From the NCBI RefSeq assembly GCF_021648855.1, contig NZ_JAKJHX010000182.1, forward strand, positions 1 to 6,192: a stretch of DNA of 6,192 nt, in the 5' to 3' direction. This document shows positions 1 through 5,466 of this stretch, in pieces. The number at the start of each line of letters is the position of its first letter. Position 1 is the first letter of the stretch. The position numbers and the translations under genes are program-made. Below the pieces are notes generated by a model, which saw nothing but the letters and a program-made list of their open reading frames with translations, was not told the origin of the DNA and searched no databases. The stretch comes from Tychonema litorale BBK16. GTDB lineage: Bacteria > Cyanobacteriota > Cyanobacteriia > Cyanobacteriales > Microcoleaceae.

Positions 1-244
1 ATGGTAAAAACGACATTTATCAAGGCTTTCAGGCTTAAGTTGACACCTATGGGCAGTGCCGCGTCCCTACGGGATATTGATAGTACCTATAAACCTGGAA
101 TCTGCTGTATGTACTAGCTGTATCCTTACAAAATTAACACAGATTATTTTATATCGTTTCTGGTTGTATTGATATTGTTCAAACAGTCAACGGTCAACTT
201 CATTCCGGTGCAAACGGAAATAATATTACTTGATGTTCATAAAC

Positions 245-262
245 ATCTATCTTTAGATAGAT
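245..262. repeat. 18-bp palindrome
   Basis: ATCTATCT and AGATAGAT are perfect inverted arms of 8 bp separated by TT. It lies about 95 bp beyond the stop of the 918-residue gene and just past the hairpin at 278-339. It could be a protein-binding site or an RNA hairpin; the sequence gives no further clue. Confidence 0.5.
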
Positions 263-277
263 ATTTACGCTAATTTG

Positions 278-339
278 AAAACCCAGTTTCTTCTAGTCTA
301 GAGTCCAGCAGGTACTCCGACGATTAGAAACCAGGTTTT
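278..339 (-). terminator. Probable terminator hairpin after the T-fold/propeller gene
   Basis: In the minus-strand transcript the arms at 339-326 and 291-278 pair over 14 bp, with two G-U wobbles and no mismatch. A second stem sits inside it (318-300), 7 bp with one bulged base around a 4-nt loop. The hairpin begins 18 nt after the stop codon and is followed by UUUUC, a short U-run. On the plus strand the two wobbles become A-C mismatches, but six T residues (336-341) overlap the end of the right arm. The wobbles therefore favour use by the minus-strand gene, although the T-run on the other strand leaves two-way use possible. Confidence 0.6.
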
Positions 340-357
340 TTAATATCAAACTCTTTG

Positions 358-3114
358 CTATGCGATCGAAACAATACTACTTCGCTCATAGGGTAATCGG
401 TTCGTCGGCAAAACCTCAAGGGCTATTTGTAGCGAATCCAAAGTCTGATTTTCAGCAAGCACCTTTTTGGTCAATTTTTTATTCACAACTTCCCAAAAAT
501 CCGTTTCATTGGGGTAATTAGCCAAGAAATTGTCAATACTCTTGTAAATCGGCACAAAATCGGGATATTCGGCAGTCGTAATTCCTGGTTTGTACCGATA
601 CTTGACATCAATATTTAGGTTGTTCAAGCCCTGATGGTCGATCGAGTAATTAGCAAACTGGAAATCCCACGCCTCACCTAACTTACCATCTTGAGTGCGA
701 GTAACGGTACTGCTGCGATCGTAAGGCAATCGGTTCGTCGGCAAAACATCCAATTTCAGAGTCAACGAAGAAAGTTCTGGATTTTCCGCAACCACTTTTT
801 GCGTCACATCTTTATTTACAATTTCCCAAAAATCCGTTTCATTCGGGTAGTTCACCAAAAGATTGTCAATACTCTTATAAATTGGCACAAAATCGGGATA
901 CTGAAAATTTTCAATCCCATTTTGGTACTGGTAATTGACATCAATATTTAGGTTGTTGAGTCCTTGATGATTGATAGGGTAATTTGCCAATGTAAAATTC
1001 CACTTTTCAGTCAATTGACCATCAGCAGGAAAGAAAGTCATCCCCACTGGACGCTGTAGCTTACTGTCAGGGGCCACAAAAATAGAATTGTTACTAGAAC
1101 CAATATTCCCACCAATTGGCTGCGGGTTGCCAGTTTTGCCATCGTAGCGCAACACAGCACCGACAGAGTTAGCATTAGCCCGGTTGTCAAAGCCAACTGC
1201 AAACAAATTCCCGATCGGCGAAAATGCCAAACTGCCTACATAATTACTACTAGGAACTGTATCAGTATAATTAGTCGATAAAGTCTTGACTAATTCCCCG
1301 GATTTCAAATTATAGCGCCGGATATCATTGGCAAAATCGCTCACATAAAGGTCGCCATCATTCGGCCCAATCGCCATGCCCAAAAGACTCACAAATCCCT
1401 GACTCCTGGGCGAAGCATCCGGGGAAGCAAAAATGCTAAACTGCTTGGTTTCCAGGTTATAACGAAGTATCTGACTTAGGAAACTATTGCTAAAATCTGC
1501 CTGACCATTTTTAGCAACACTTCCCTGAGTCGTCACGTACAAACTGCCATCAGGAGAGAATACCAAACCATTAGGGCCATTCAGTCCTCCCGCTTGCTGA
1601 TTCCCCGCAGCAAATACATCAATAAACTGCCCAGTTTTGCCATTGTAGCGGAGAATTTGGTCAGTCAAAAAACTGCTAACATAAAAATTACCATCCGGGC
1701 CAAAAGCTAAACCATAAGGACGAGACAATCCCCCGGTTTCATCATTACTGGTATTCGGATTGTCTCCAACAAATTTGTCAATAAATGTACCAGTAACTCC
1801 ATCATATCGCAATACGGCAGACGCTCCCGCTTCTCCCGATTTCCCTGGTTTGTCACCGCTAGCAATGTAAATATCGGACTTGCCATCCCCGTTGCCATCA
1901 GGGCCAAAGATGACTGTATCTGGCTTGGACAAACCGCCACTTGCTGCGGGAATAAATTCGTCGATAAAATTACCAGTTTTACCATCAAATTGCACTATGT
2001 TATCTCCCCTAGTATTGCCAACCAGGAAAGTTCCTTGAGGGTTATTGGGTTGAGTGCGGGTAACTTTGCTGGTGCGGTTGTAGGGTAAGCTTTGGCTTGG
2101 CAAAACGTTCAAATTAATCTTGATTTCGGCCAGCGCCGGATTTTCGTTCAGGATATCTTGGGTCAATTTTTTATTGACAATTTCCCAAAAATCTGTTTCG
2201 TTCGGATAGTTGGTTAAAAACCGATCGATGCCTTTGTAAATTGGCACAAAATCGAGATATTCAGACTGGGTAATTCCCGGCTTATACTGGTAATTGACAT
2301 CGAGATTGAGCTTGTTTAATCCTTGGTGATTAATTGCATAGTCTTTGAAAGAAAAATCAAAATCTTCTTGGATTTTGCCTGATTGACTACGAAAAACTGT
2401 GCTGGCGCGATCGTAGGGCAATCTATCTGTTGGCAAAATCTCCAGTTCCAGAATAATATCTGTCAGTGCCGGATTTTCATCTAGCACTTTTTGACTGAGG
2501 TTTTTGTTAAGAATTTCCCAAAAATCTGTTTCGTTTGGGTAGTTAACTAGAAAGTTATCAATGCTTTTGTAAATTGGCACAAAATCGGGATATTCTTGTT
2601 TGGTAATTCCCGGTTTTAATTCGTAACCAACGTTGATATTTAGGGTGTTTAAACCTTGGTGGTCGATGGTGTAATTCTTAAAGTCGAAAGCCCAGTTTTC
2701 TGAAGGGAATGGAGAAGAATTTCTAGATGCAAGTCTCTCTGGATTTTCGCCTGTATCGCTAACGGCAAAATCTATGCCTGTAAGTTCGTCTCGCTGAACT
2801 TTACTGCTGGTATCTGGGGCGGATATGAGATTGCGAGCTAATTTCTGACTTTTGTCTGTTGTTTCCAGGATTCCGAAATTGCTAAATTGCTCAAAAAGGT
2901 CGATCGCGCCACCAGTCGCAGCATCAGCTAAATCTGGTTTCCGAGTCAAGTGAGAGTTGGTATCAAATAAAACATTTGTTTCGCTGACTGCCATGTTTTT
3001 AGTCAGATTTAGGCGATCGAACTTGCGGCCAAATAAGTCAGGAATTTCCGCTGAAAAAACCTGAGTATCTACATGAATTGGGTTTTTTTCAAAAAGTCTT
3101 GCTGTATTTAACAT
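358..3114 (-). CDS. Large protein: four T-fold-like repeats around a six-bladed NHL-type beta-propeller
   Basis: A 918-residue protein I cannot assign to a named gene. Residues 1-139 are unclassified and lack a hydrophobic signal peptide. Repeats of 111-residue period start near 141 and 252, and again near 705 and 816. Each contains HQGLN, DFVPIYK, YPNETDFWE and LPYxRxS. Their predicted order beta-beta-alpha-alpha-beta-beta matches the T-fold (my inference). Residues 361-700 form an NHL/SMP-30-like propeller with repeated FxPDGxxYV and ILRYNGKTGxF motifs. Five full blades are visible (401-449, 468-503, 516-564, 579-614, 628-667); the sixth is closed by 361-388 plus 691-696. A DxNxDG loop (406-414) may bind calcium. 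The chosen ATG has only weak upstream signals (GGAG 18 nt away, GGG about 10 nt away); Met41 is an alternative start. The enzyme activity, if any, and the cellular location are unknown. Confidence 0.85.
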   Translation of the reverse strand: MLNTARLFEKNPIHVDTQVFSAEIPDLFGRKFDRLNLTKNMAVSETNVLFDTNSHLTRKPDLADAATGGAIDLFEQFSNFGILETTDKSQKLARNLISAPDTSSKVQRDELTGIDFAVSDTGENPERLASRNSSPFPSENWAFDFKNYTIDHQGLNTLNINVGYELKPGITKQEYPDFVPIYKSIDNFLVNYPNETDFWEILNKNLSQKVLDENPALTDIILELEILPTDRLPYDRASTVFRSQSGKIQEDFDFSFKDYAINHQGLNKLNLDVNYQYKPGITQSEYLDFVPIYKGIDRFLTNYPNETDFWEIVNKKLTQDILNENPALAEIKINLNVLPSQSLPYNRTSKVTRTQPNNPQGTFLVGNTRGDNIVQFDGKTGNFIDEFIPAASGGLSKPDTVIFGPDGNGDGKSDIYIASGDKPGKSGEAGASAVLRYDGVTGTFIDKFVGDNPNTSNDETGGLSRPYGLAFGPDGNFYVSSFLTDQILRYNGKTGQFIDVFAAGNQQAGGLNGPNGLVFSPDGSLYVTTQGSVAKNGQADFSNSFLSQILRYNLETKQFSIFASPDASPRSQGFVSLLGMAIGPNDGDLYVSDFANDIRRYNLKSGELVKTLSTNYTDTVPSSNYVGSLAFSPIGNLFAVGFDNRANANSVGAVLRYDGKTGNPQPIGGNIGSSNNSIFVAPDSKLQRPVGMTFFPADGQLTEKWNFTLANYPINHQGLNNLNIDVNYQYQNGIENFQYPDFVPIYKSIDNLLVNYPNETDFWEIVNKDVTQKVVAENPELSSLTLKLDVLPTNRLPYDRSSTVTRTQDGKLGEAWDFQFANYSIDHQGLNNLNIDVKYRYKPGITTAEYPDFVPIYKSIDNFLANYPNETDFWEVVNKKLTKKVLAENQTLDSLQIALEVLPTNRLPYERSSIVSIA
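364..1002 (-). repeat. C-terminal pair of 111-residue coding repeats
   Basis: Copy 3 covers residues 705-807 (694-1002) and copy 4 residues 816-917 (364-669), with Y712 and Y823 again 111 apart. Copy 4 reaches to within a residue of the stop, so the protein has no C-terminal tail, anchor or sorting signal beyond it. The DNA of the copies is also similar around the PNETDFWE and DFVPIYK motifs, with long shared stretches near 484-575 and 821-900. Confidence 0.85.
2053..2694 (-). repeat. N-terminal pair of 111-residue coding repeats
   Basis: Copy 1 covers residues 141-243 (2386-2694) and copy 2 residues 252-354 (2053-2361). The shared tyrosines Y148 and Y259 are exactly 111 residues apart. Copy 2 is the more divergent: it begins FDF where the others begin W, and has LPSQSLPYNR where the others have LPTxRLPYxR. 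The linker after copy 1 (QSGKIQE) resembles the linker between copies 3 and 4 (QDGKLGE), which suggests that the pair, rather than the single unit, was duplicated around the propeller. Confidence 0.85.
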
Positions 3115-3145
3115 AAGCTATTTTCCCACTATCTCCAGAGTAAAT

Positions 3146-3174
3146 TACATAGAGAGTACATCCTGATCTTGTAA
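3146..3174 (-). promoter_or_regulatory. Weak candidate promoter for the T-fold/propeller gene
   Basis: Read on the minus strand, TTACAA (3174-3169) and TATGTA (3151-3146) are separated by 17 nt. This would give a leader of about 25 nt before the ATG at 3114. The -35 match is poor, so this is the best-placed candidate in the 185-bp gap rather than a confident promoter. The gene could also be read from the HTH gene upstream. Confidence 0.25.
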
Positions 3175-3299
3175 TAAAAGTGCTAAGTACACCAATTATC
3201 ATCGACTGATAAAATTAAGGGCGATCGCTTTTTCCCAATCAGCCACAACTGTTGACGGGATTTTTTGATATTAACACGATTGACATATTGCGATCGACC

Positions 3300-3512
3300 C
3301 TAATTTTCCAAAACCTCAACCAAATCTTCGATCATCAAATCGAAGACATCAGCAAGTTTCTGCAAAGCCGTATAGTCCACCGTTGCCATTTTGGGAGCTT
3401 GGGCGTATTTTTTAACCGTGCTGTAGGGAATGCCCGTTCTGTCAGAGACTTCTTTGAGCGTCCAACCCTTTTCCTCAGCTAGTTCTCGAACTCGCAACCG
3501 AATTAATCCCAT
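3300..3512 (-). CDS. Small Cro/C1-type helix-turn-helix DNA-binding protein
   Basis: A 70-residue protein that is essentially one DNA-binding domain. Helix 1 is about 5-16 (LRVRELAEEKG), helix 2 18-27 (TLKEVSDRTG), recognition helix 29-38 (PYSTVKKYAQ), then helices near 46-58 and 61-69. The pattern TLKEVSDRTGIPYSTVKKY is typical of the Xre/HTH_26 group, whose members are usually cytoplasmic repressors acting as dimers. No ligand or partner domain is present. The ATG is the only good start, although no clear Shine-Dalgarno sequence precedes it. It lies upstream of, and on the same strand as, the 918-residue gene with a 185-bp gap. It is divergent from the 80-residue gene, whose candidate promoter starts 6 bp upstream of this ATG, so self-control plus control of that neighbour is a reasonable inference. 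Its targets are not visible. Confidence 0.85.
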   Translation of the reverse strand: MGLIRLRVRELAEEKGWTLKEVSDRTGIPYSTVKKYAQAPKMATVDYTALQKLADVFDLMIEDLVEVLEN

Positions 3513-3518
3513 TTATGC

Positions 3519-3548
3519 TTGACAGAAGCTATGCTCATATCTTTTAAT
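3519..3548 (+). promoter_or_regulatory. Candidate sigma-70 promoter for the 80-residue gene
   Basis: TTGACA (3519-3524) is a perfect -35 box and TTTAAT (3543-3548) matches the -10 consensus at five of six positions, with an 18-nt spacer. Transcription would start near 3555 and give a leader of about 85 nt containing two HIP1 sites. The -35 box lies 6 bp from the start codon of the divergent HTH gene, so the two transcription units must share or overlap control sequence. The minus strand across 3543-3553 is also AT-rich (TATATATTAAA) and could supply the HTH gene's own -10 box. Confidence 0.6.
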
Positions 3549-3612
3549 ATATACAGATACAGCGATCGCCCTCGGACCTCAGAAATCTAGAGCGATCGCC
3601 TTTCATTCACCA

Positions 3613-3630
3613 CCCACAAAAGTGGGAAGG
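3613..3630 (+). promoter_or_regulatory. Ribosome binding site partly covered by a hairpin
   Basis: GGGAAGG (3624-3630) lies 8 nt before the ATG at 3639 and supports that start. CCCAC (3613-3617) can pair with GTGGG (3622-3626) around an AAAA loop, and its right arm overlaps the ribosome binding site. With only 5 bp, the hairpin may be modest or incidental. Confidence 0.5.
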
Positions 3631-3638
3631 ATTTTCCT

Positions 3639-3881
3639 ATGATACCAAAACAACCGACATATCGCGATCGAATTCAACCTTGGCATCTAATTCGCCACCT
3701 CCCCAACTGTCAGCGGTTAACAGTCGCCCGTTTCAACCGCCGTCGTGATGCCGAATCTTACCTCAATGCACTGCGCCGCTTAATGCCCGCAGTCCCGCAT
3801 ACAATTGTGTTCGTGAATGCGGTGTCTGTGTTGGATGAAAACAGCGTGCCAATTCCGATGCAATTGGCGATCGAAGTTTAA
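3639..3881 (+). CDS. Conserved-looking small hypothetical protein, 80 residues
   Basis: I recognise the style of a cyanobacterial hypothetical protein but no named family. It is basic in its first half: PWHLIRHLPNCQRLTVARF (14-32) followed by RRRDAESYLNALRRLMP (34-50), which should be a strand and then an amphipathic helix. After this comes a hydrophobic strand HTIVFVNAV (54-62) and a short polar tail. The order strand-helix-strand with 'VARF-RRRDAE-YL--LRRL' suggests a small alpha/beta fold, possibly nucleic-acid or protein binding, but this is only a guess. There is no signal peptide or membrane segment. It has its own good promoter and ribosome binding site, which makes it a real gene. It ends 18 bp before the hairpin repeat and is divergent from the HTH gene. 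Confidence 0.7.
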   Translation: MIPKQPTYRDRIQPWHLIRHLPNCQRLTVARFNRRRDAESYLNALRRLMPAVPHTIVFVNAVSVLDENSVPIPMQLAIEV

Positions 3882-3898
3882 TTGTTCAAAAATGGTAA

Positions 3899-3997
3899 AA
3901 ACAGGCAAGATGCCTGTTCCACAAATATTAAATTGTCTTGTGGGGTGGGCATCTTGCCCGCCCAATAAACAGGCAAGATGCCTGTTCCACAAATATT
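3899..3997. repeat. Triple-hairpin interspersed repeat element
   Basis: Two identical 31-bp direct copies (3899-3929 and 3967-3997) each contain AACAGGCA-AGA-TGCCTGTT, an 8-bp stem with a 3-nt loop, followed by CCACAAATATT. Between them GGGTGGGCA-TCT-TGCCCGCCC (3943-3963) forms a 9-bp stem with one mismatch (G-T). Read in reverse, the middle unit shares the core GGCAAGATGCC and the CCACAA tail, so it is a diverged inverted copy. TTGTGG (3938-3943) can also pair with either CCACAA. No protein is encoded. It resembles the small palindromic repeats spread between genes in filamentous cyanobacteria. It sits between two plus-strand genes and could also stabilise or end the upstream transcript, but there is no T-run. 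Confidence 0.8.
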
Positions 3998-4038
3998 CAA
4001 CTAAACTGTAAATAGACTTAAGTCAAGGAGTCACATCA

Positions 4039-4681
4039 ATGCCATCTCCCTTTCCCGGTATGGACCCGTACTTAGAGCATCCAGAACTCTGGCCCGCCCT
4101 ACACCACTTACTTATTAGTGAAATTTTCAGGTTTTTATCTCCCCAACTGCGTCCTAAGTATTTCGTGTCGCTGGAAGTGAGAATGTATGAAACGGCTGAC
4201 GAAGATTTATCAATTGGCATTCCTGATATAAATGTAATCCAGCCGCAGACTGCCACCGAATTAATCACATCAAACGTAGCAGTTGCAGTGCGGCCGACAC
4301 AACCATTAACAGTAACTATTCCCATGCCATACACGGTTCGGGAAAGCTATTTAGAAATTAGAGAAAGGGGGGAAAAAAAATTAATCACAGTTATTGAAAT
4401 CCTCTCACCTACGAATTTTGGTGTGTCGGGGAAATCGCCGTCCCAAAGCCGATTTGTACGCTTTTAATGTGCAGAACTCGATGCCCGCTTTTCCTCTGCC
4501 ATTGCGATCGGGCGATACTGAACCTGTCATCAATTTGCAGGAATTATTCACTCAAATATACGATATCGCAAGTTATGACCTCAAAATAAATTATCGCAAC
4601 TGGGAAGTCATACCAGCACTGTCAGAGGCGGATACAATTTGGGCAGATGGCTTGTTGCGCGATCGGGGATTGCGAGATTGA
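4039..4681 (+). pseudogene. DUF4058-type protein gene broken by internal deletion and frameshift
   Basis: The start is well supported: AAGGAG (4025-4030) lies 8 nt before the ATG, and the protein opens MPSPFPGMDPYLEHPELWP, the characteristic DUF4058 beginning. The first frame runs through YLEIRERGEKKLITVIEILSPTN (residues 104-126), then enters unrelated sequence and stops at 4467. The family continues in the +1 frame from about 4412 as RILVCRGNRRPKADLYAF and ends normally with LSEADTIWADGLLRDRGLR at the stop 4679-4681. Joined, the two parts give about 215 residues. From memory of the family, about 50 residues normally lie between SPxN and YRILV, so that segment is missing as well as the frame. 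The function of DUF4058 is unknown; the PDI...E...VIEILSP spacing recalls PD-(D/E)xK-type nuclease folds, but this is weak. A split protein is possible but unlikely. Confidence 0.8.
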
Positions 4682-4688
4682 TTTGGCA

Positions 4689-4733
4689 TCAAATTTCAGC
4701 CACATAGTCAATGATAGCTTCTTCCACAGTCAT
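4689..4733 (-). pseudogene. 14-codon frame with strong ribosome binding site, possible gene stump
   Basis: The minus strand reads MTVEEAIIDYVAEI and then TGA. AGGAG (4746-4742) lies 8 nt before the ATG, a better start signal than most genes in this window have. The opening 'MTVEEAI' is like the start of small cyanobacterial antitoxin-type proteins of about 70-80 residues, so this may be the 5' remnant of one cut off near the end of the DUF4058 gene. It lies 34 bp downstream of the ATPase gene on the same strand. A real short peptide cannot be excluded. Confidence 0.3.
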
Positions 4734-4767
4734 TTTTTTTGCTCCTAGCGACTCTTTGACTTCTCAG

Positions 4768-5466
4768 CTAAATATCTGGATTTTGCATCAACCGCTGTTT
4801 CAAACGGGCTGGATCTCCCCGATCGACCACTTGACCCTTTTCCAACAAAAAAGCCCCATCACAATAATTTAACTCATCCAAACGATGAGTCACCCACAAA
4901 GCCGTAATCCCGCGATTTTTCACCAACCGTTGCACAGCAGCCACCAAATCCAACTGCGAATCAGGATCTAACAAAGCCGTCGGTTCATCTAATAATAGAA
5001 TTTCACAGTGACGCGCGATCGCACCAGCAAGAGCAATCCGCTGCTTCTGGCCACCACTCAAAGCATAAATCGGCCGCCGCTGCAAATCCAGTAAATTCAC
5101 AGCCTCCAAAGCCTCAGCCACCCTCTGGCGCACCTGAAGATTAGAAAGCTTTTCCTCCACCAAACCAAAAGCCACATCCGCACCCACCGTGGGCATCACC
5201 AATTGATGATCCGGGTTTTGGAACACAAAACCCACCCGTCCACACAAATCAACTTCCCCCGACTGGGGGTGCAGCAGCCCCGCCATCAGCCTCAGCAGCG
5301 TAGATTTGCCACTACCATTAGTACCCAAAAGCATCCAAAACTGGCCCTTTGGTACATCCAGAGAGCAATTTTGCAAAACGCGATCGCCCGACGGCCAGCA
5401 AAAACTCAAATCATGCACAGCAACCGCGGGCTGACTCATCTCGCCACCAACACCCCCAGCCCTCAT
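4768..5466 (-). CDS. ABC transporter ATP-binding protein, CbiO/energy-coupling-factor type
   Basis: A 232-residue cytoplasmic ATPase with every catalytic element in place: Walker A GTNGSGKST (48-56), Q-loop Q83 within VFQNPDHQLVMPTVGADVAFG, signature LSGGQKQR (136-143), Walker B ILLLDEP (156-162, with E161) and switch His194. The Q-loop sequence QNPDxQL is typical of cobalt/nickel/vitamin uptake ATPases (CbiO, EcfA), which drive a membrane EcfT partner and a substrate-binding S component. Neither partner is in this window, so the substrate is unknown. The ATG overlaps the stop of the upstream UPF0367 gene as ATGA (5463-5466), so translation is probably coupled. Met10 (ATG at 5437-5439) is an alternative start; the recognisable domain begins only after it, and neither start has a clear ribosome binding site. 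Confidence 0.9.
   Translation of the reverse strand: MRAGGVGGEMSQPAVAVHDLSFCWPSGDRVLQNCSLDVPKGQFWMLLGTNGSGKSTLLRLMAGLLHPQSGEVDLCGRVGFVFQNPDHQLVMPTVGADVAFGLVEEKLSNLQVRQRVAEALEAVNLLDLQRRPIYALSGGQKQRIALAGAIARHCEILLLDEPTALLDPDSQLDLVAAVQRLVKNRGITALWVTHRLDELNYCDGAFLLEKGQVVDRGDPARLKQRLMQNPDI

Larger units (their letters stand above)
1..357. other. Non-coding left end, possible repeat relic
   Basis: No gene is supported here. A 38-codon plus-strand frame opens at position 1 and stops at 117, but it has no visible upstream signal and no recognisable family. The stretch 57-73 (TGCCGCGTCCCTACGGG) resembles one arm of the GC-rich palindromic repeats common between genes of filamentous cyanobacteria. The matching left arm is not present, so this is at most a degraded copy. 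A minus-strand ATG at 14-16 could begin a gene leaving the window, but only five codons are visible. The rest (118-277) is AT-rich with one weak 5-bp hairpin (203-219) and the palindrome at 245-262. Confidence 0.4.
3221..3599. repeat. Cluster of three HIP1 palindromes
   Basis: GCGATCGC occurs at 3221-3228, 3562-3569 and 3592-3599, all between genes, and again at 5015-5022 and 5380-5387 inside the ATPase gene. HIP1 (highly iterated palindrome) is a hallmark of many cyanobacterial genomes. The two copies 30 bp apart lie in the leader of the 80-residue gene, flanked by the same AGCGATCGCC decamer. Confidence 0.9.

Noticed and set aside
1..117. 38-codon frame starting at the first base of the window
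   Set aside because: The context upstream is not visible, the length is easily reached by chance, and part of it overlaps repeat-like sequence.
691..951. 86-codon plus-strand frame inside the large gene
   Set aside because: It is antisense to the conserved repeat codons and its translation has no family character; it is a by-product of the coding repeat.
3221..3270. Possible terminator after the HTH gene (GGGA with flanking A/T runs)
   Set aside because: Only a 3-bp outer and a 4-bp inner pairing with internal mismatches could be made, too weak to report.
3252..3482. 76-codon plus-strand frame opposite the HTH gene
   Set aside because: The minus strand encodes a clear HTH domain and the plus-strand frame has no recognisable content.
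3899..3997. Two identical 31-bp repeats 37 bp apart, the dimensions of a minimal CRISPR array
   Set aside because: The repeats are self-complementary hairpins, the 'spacer' contains a diverged inverted copy of the same unit, there are only two copies, and no cas gene is present.
4023..4334. 103-codon minus-strand frame opposite the DUF4058-type gene
   Set aside because: The plus strand matches a known family in this span; the antisense frame has no start signal or motif.
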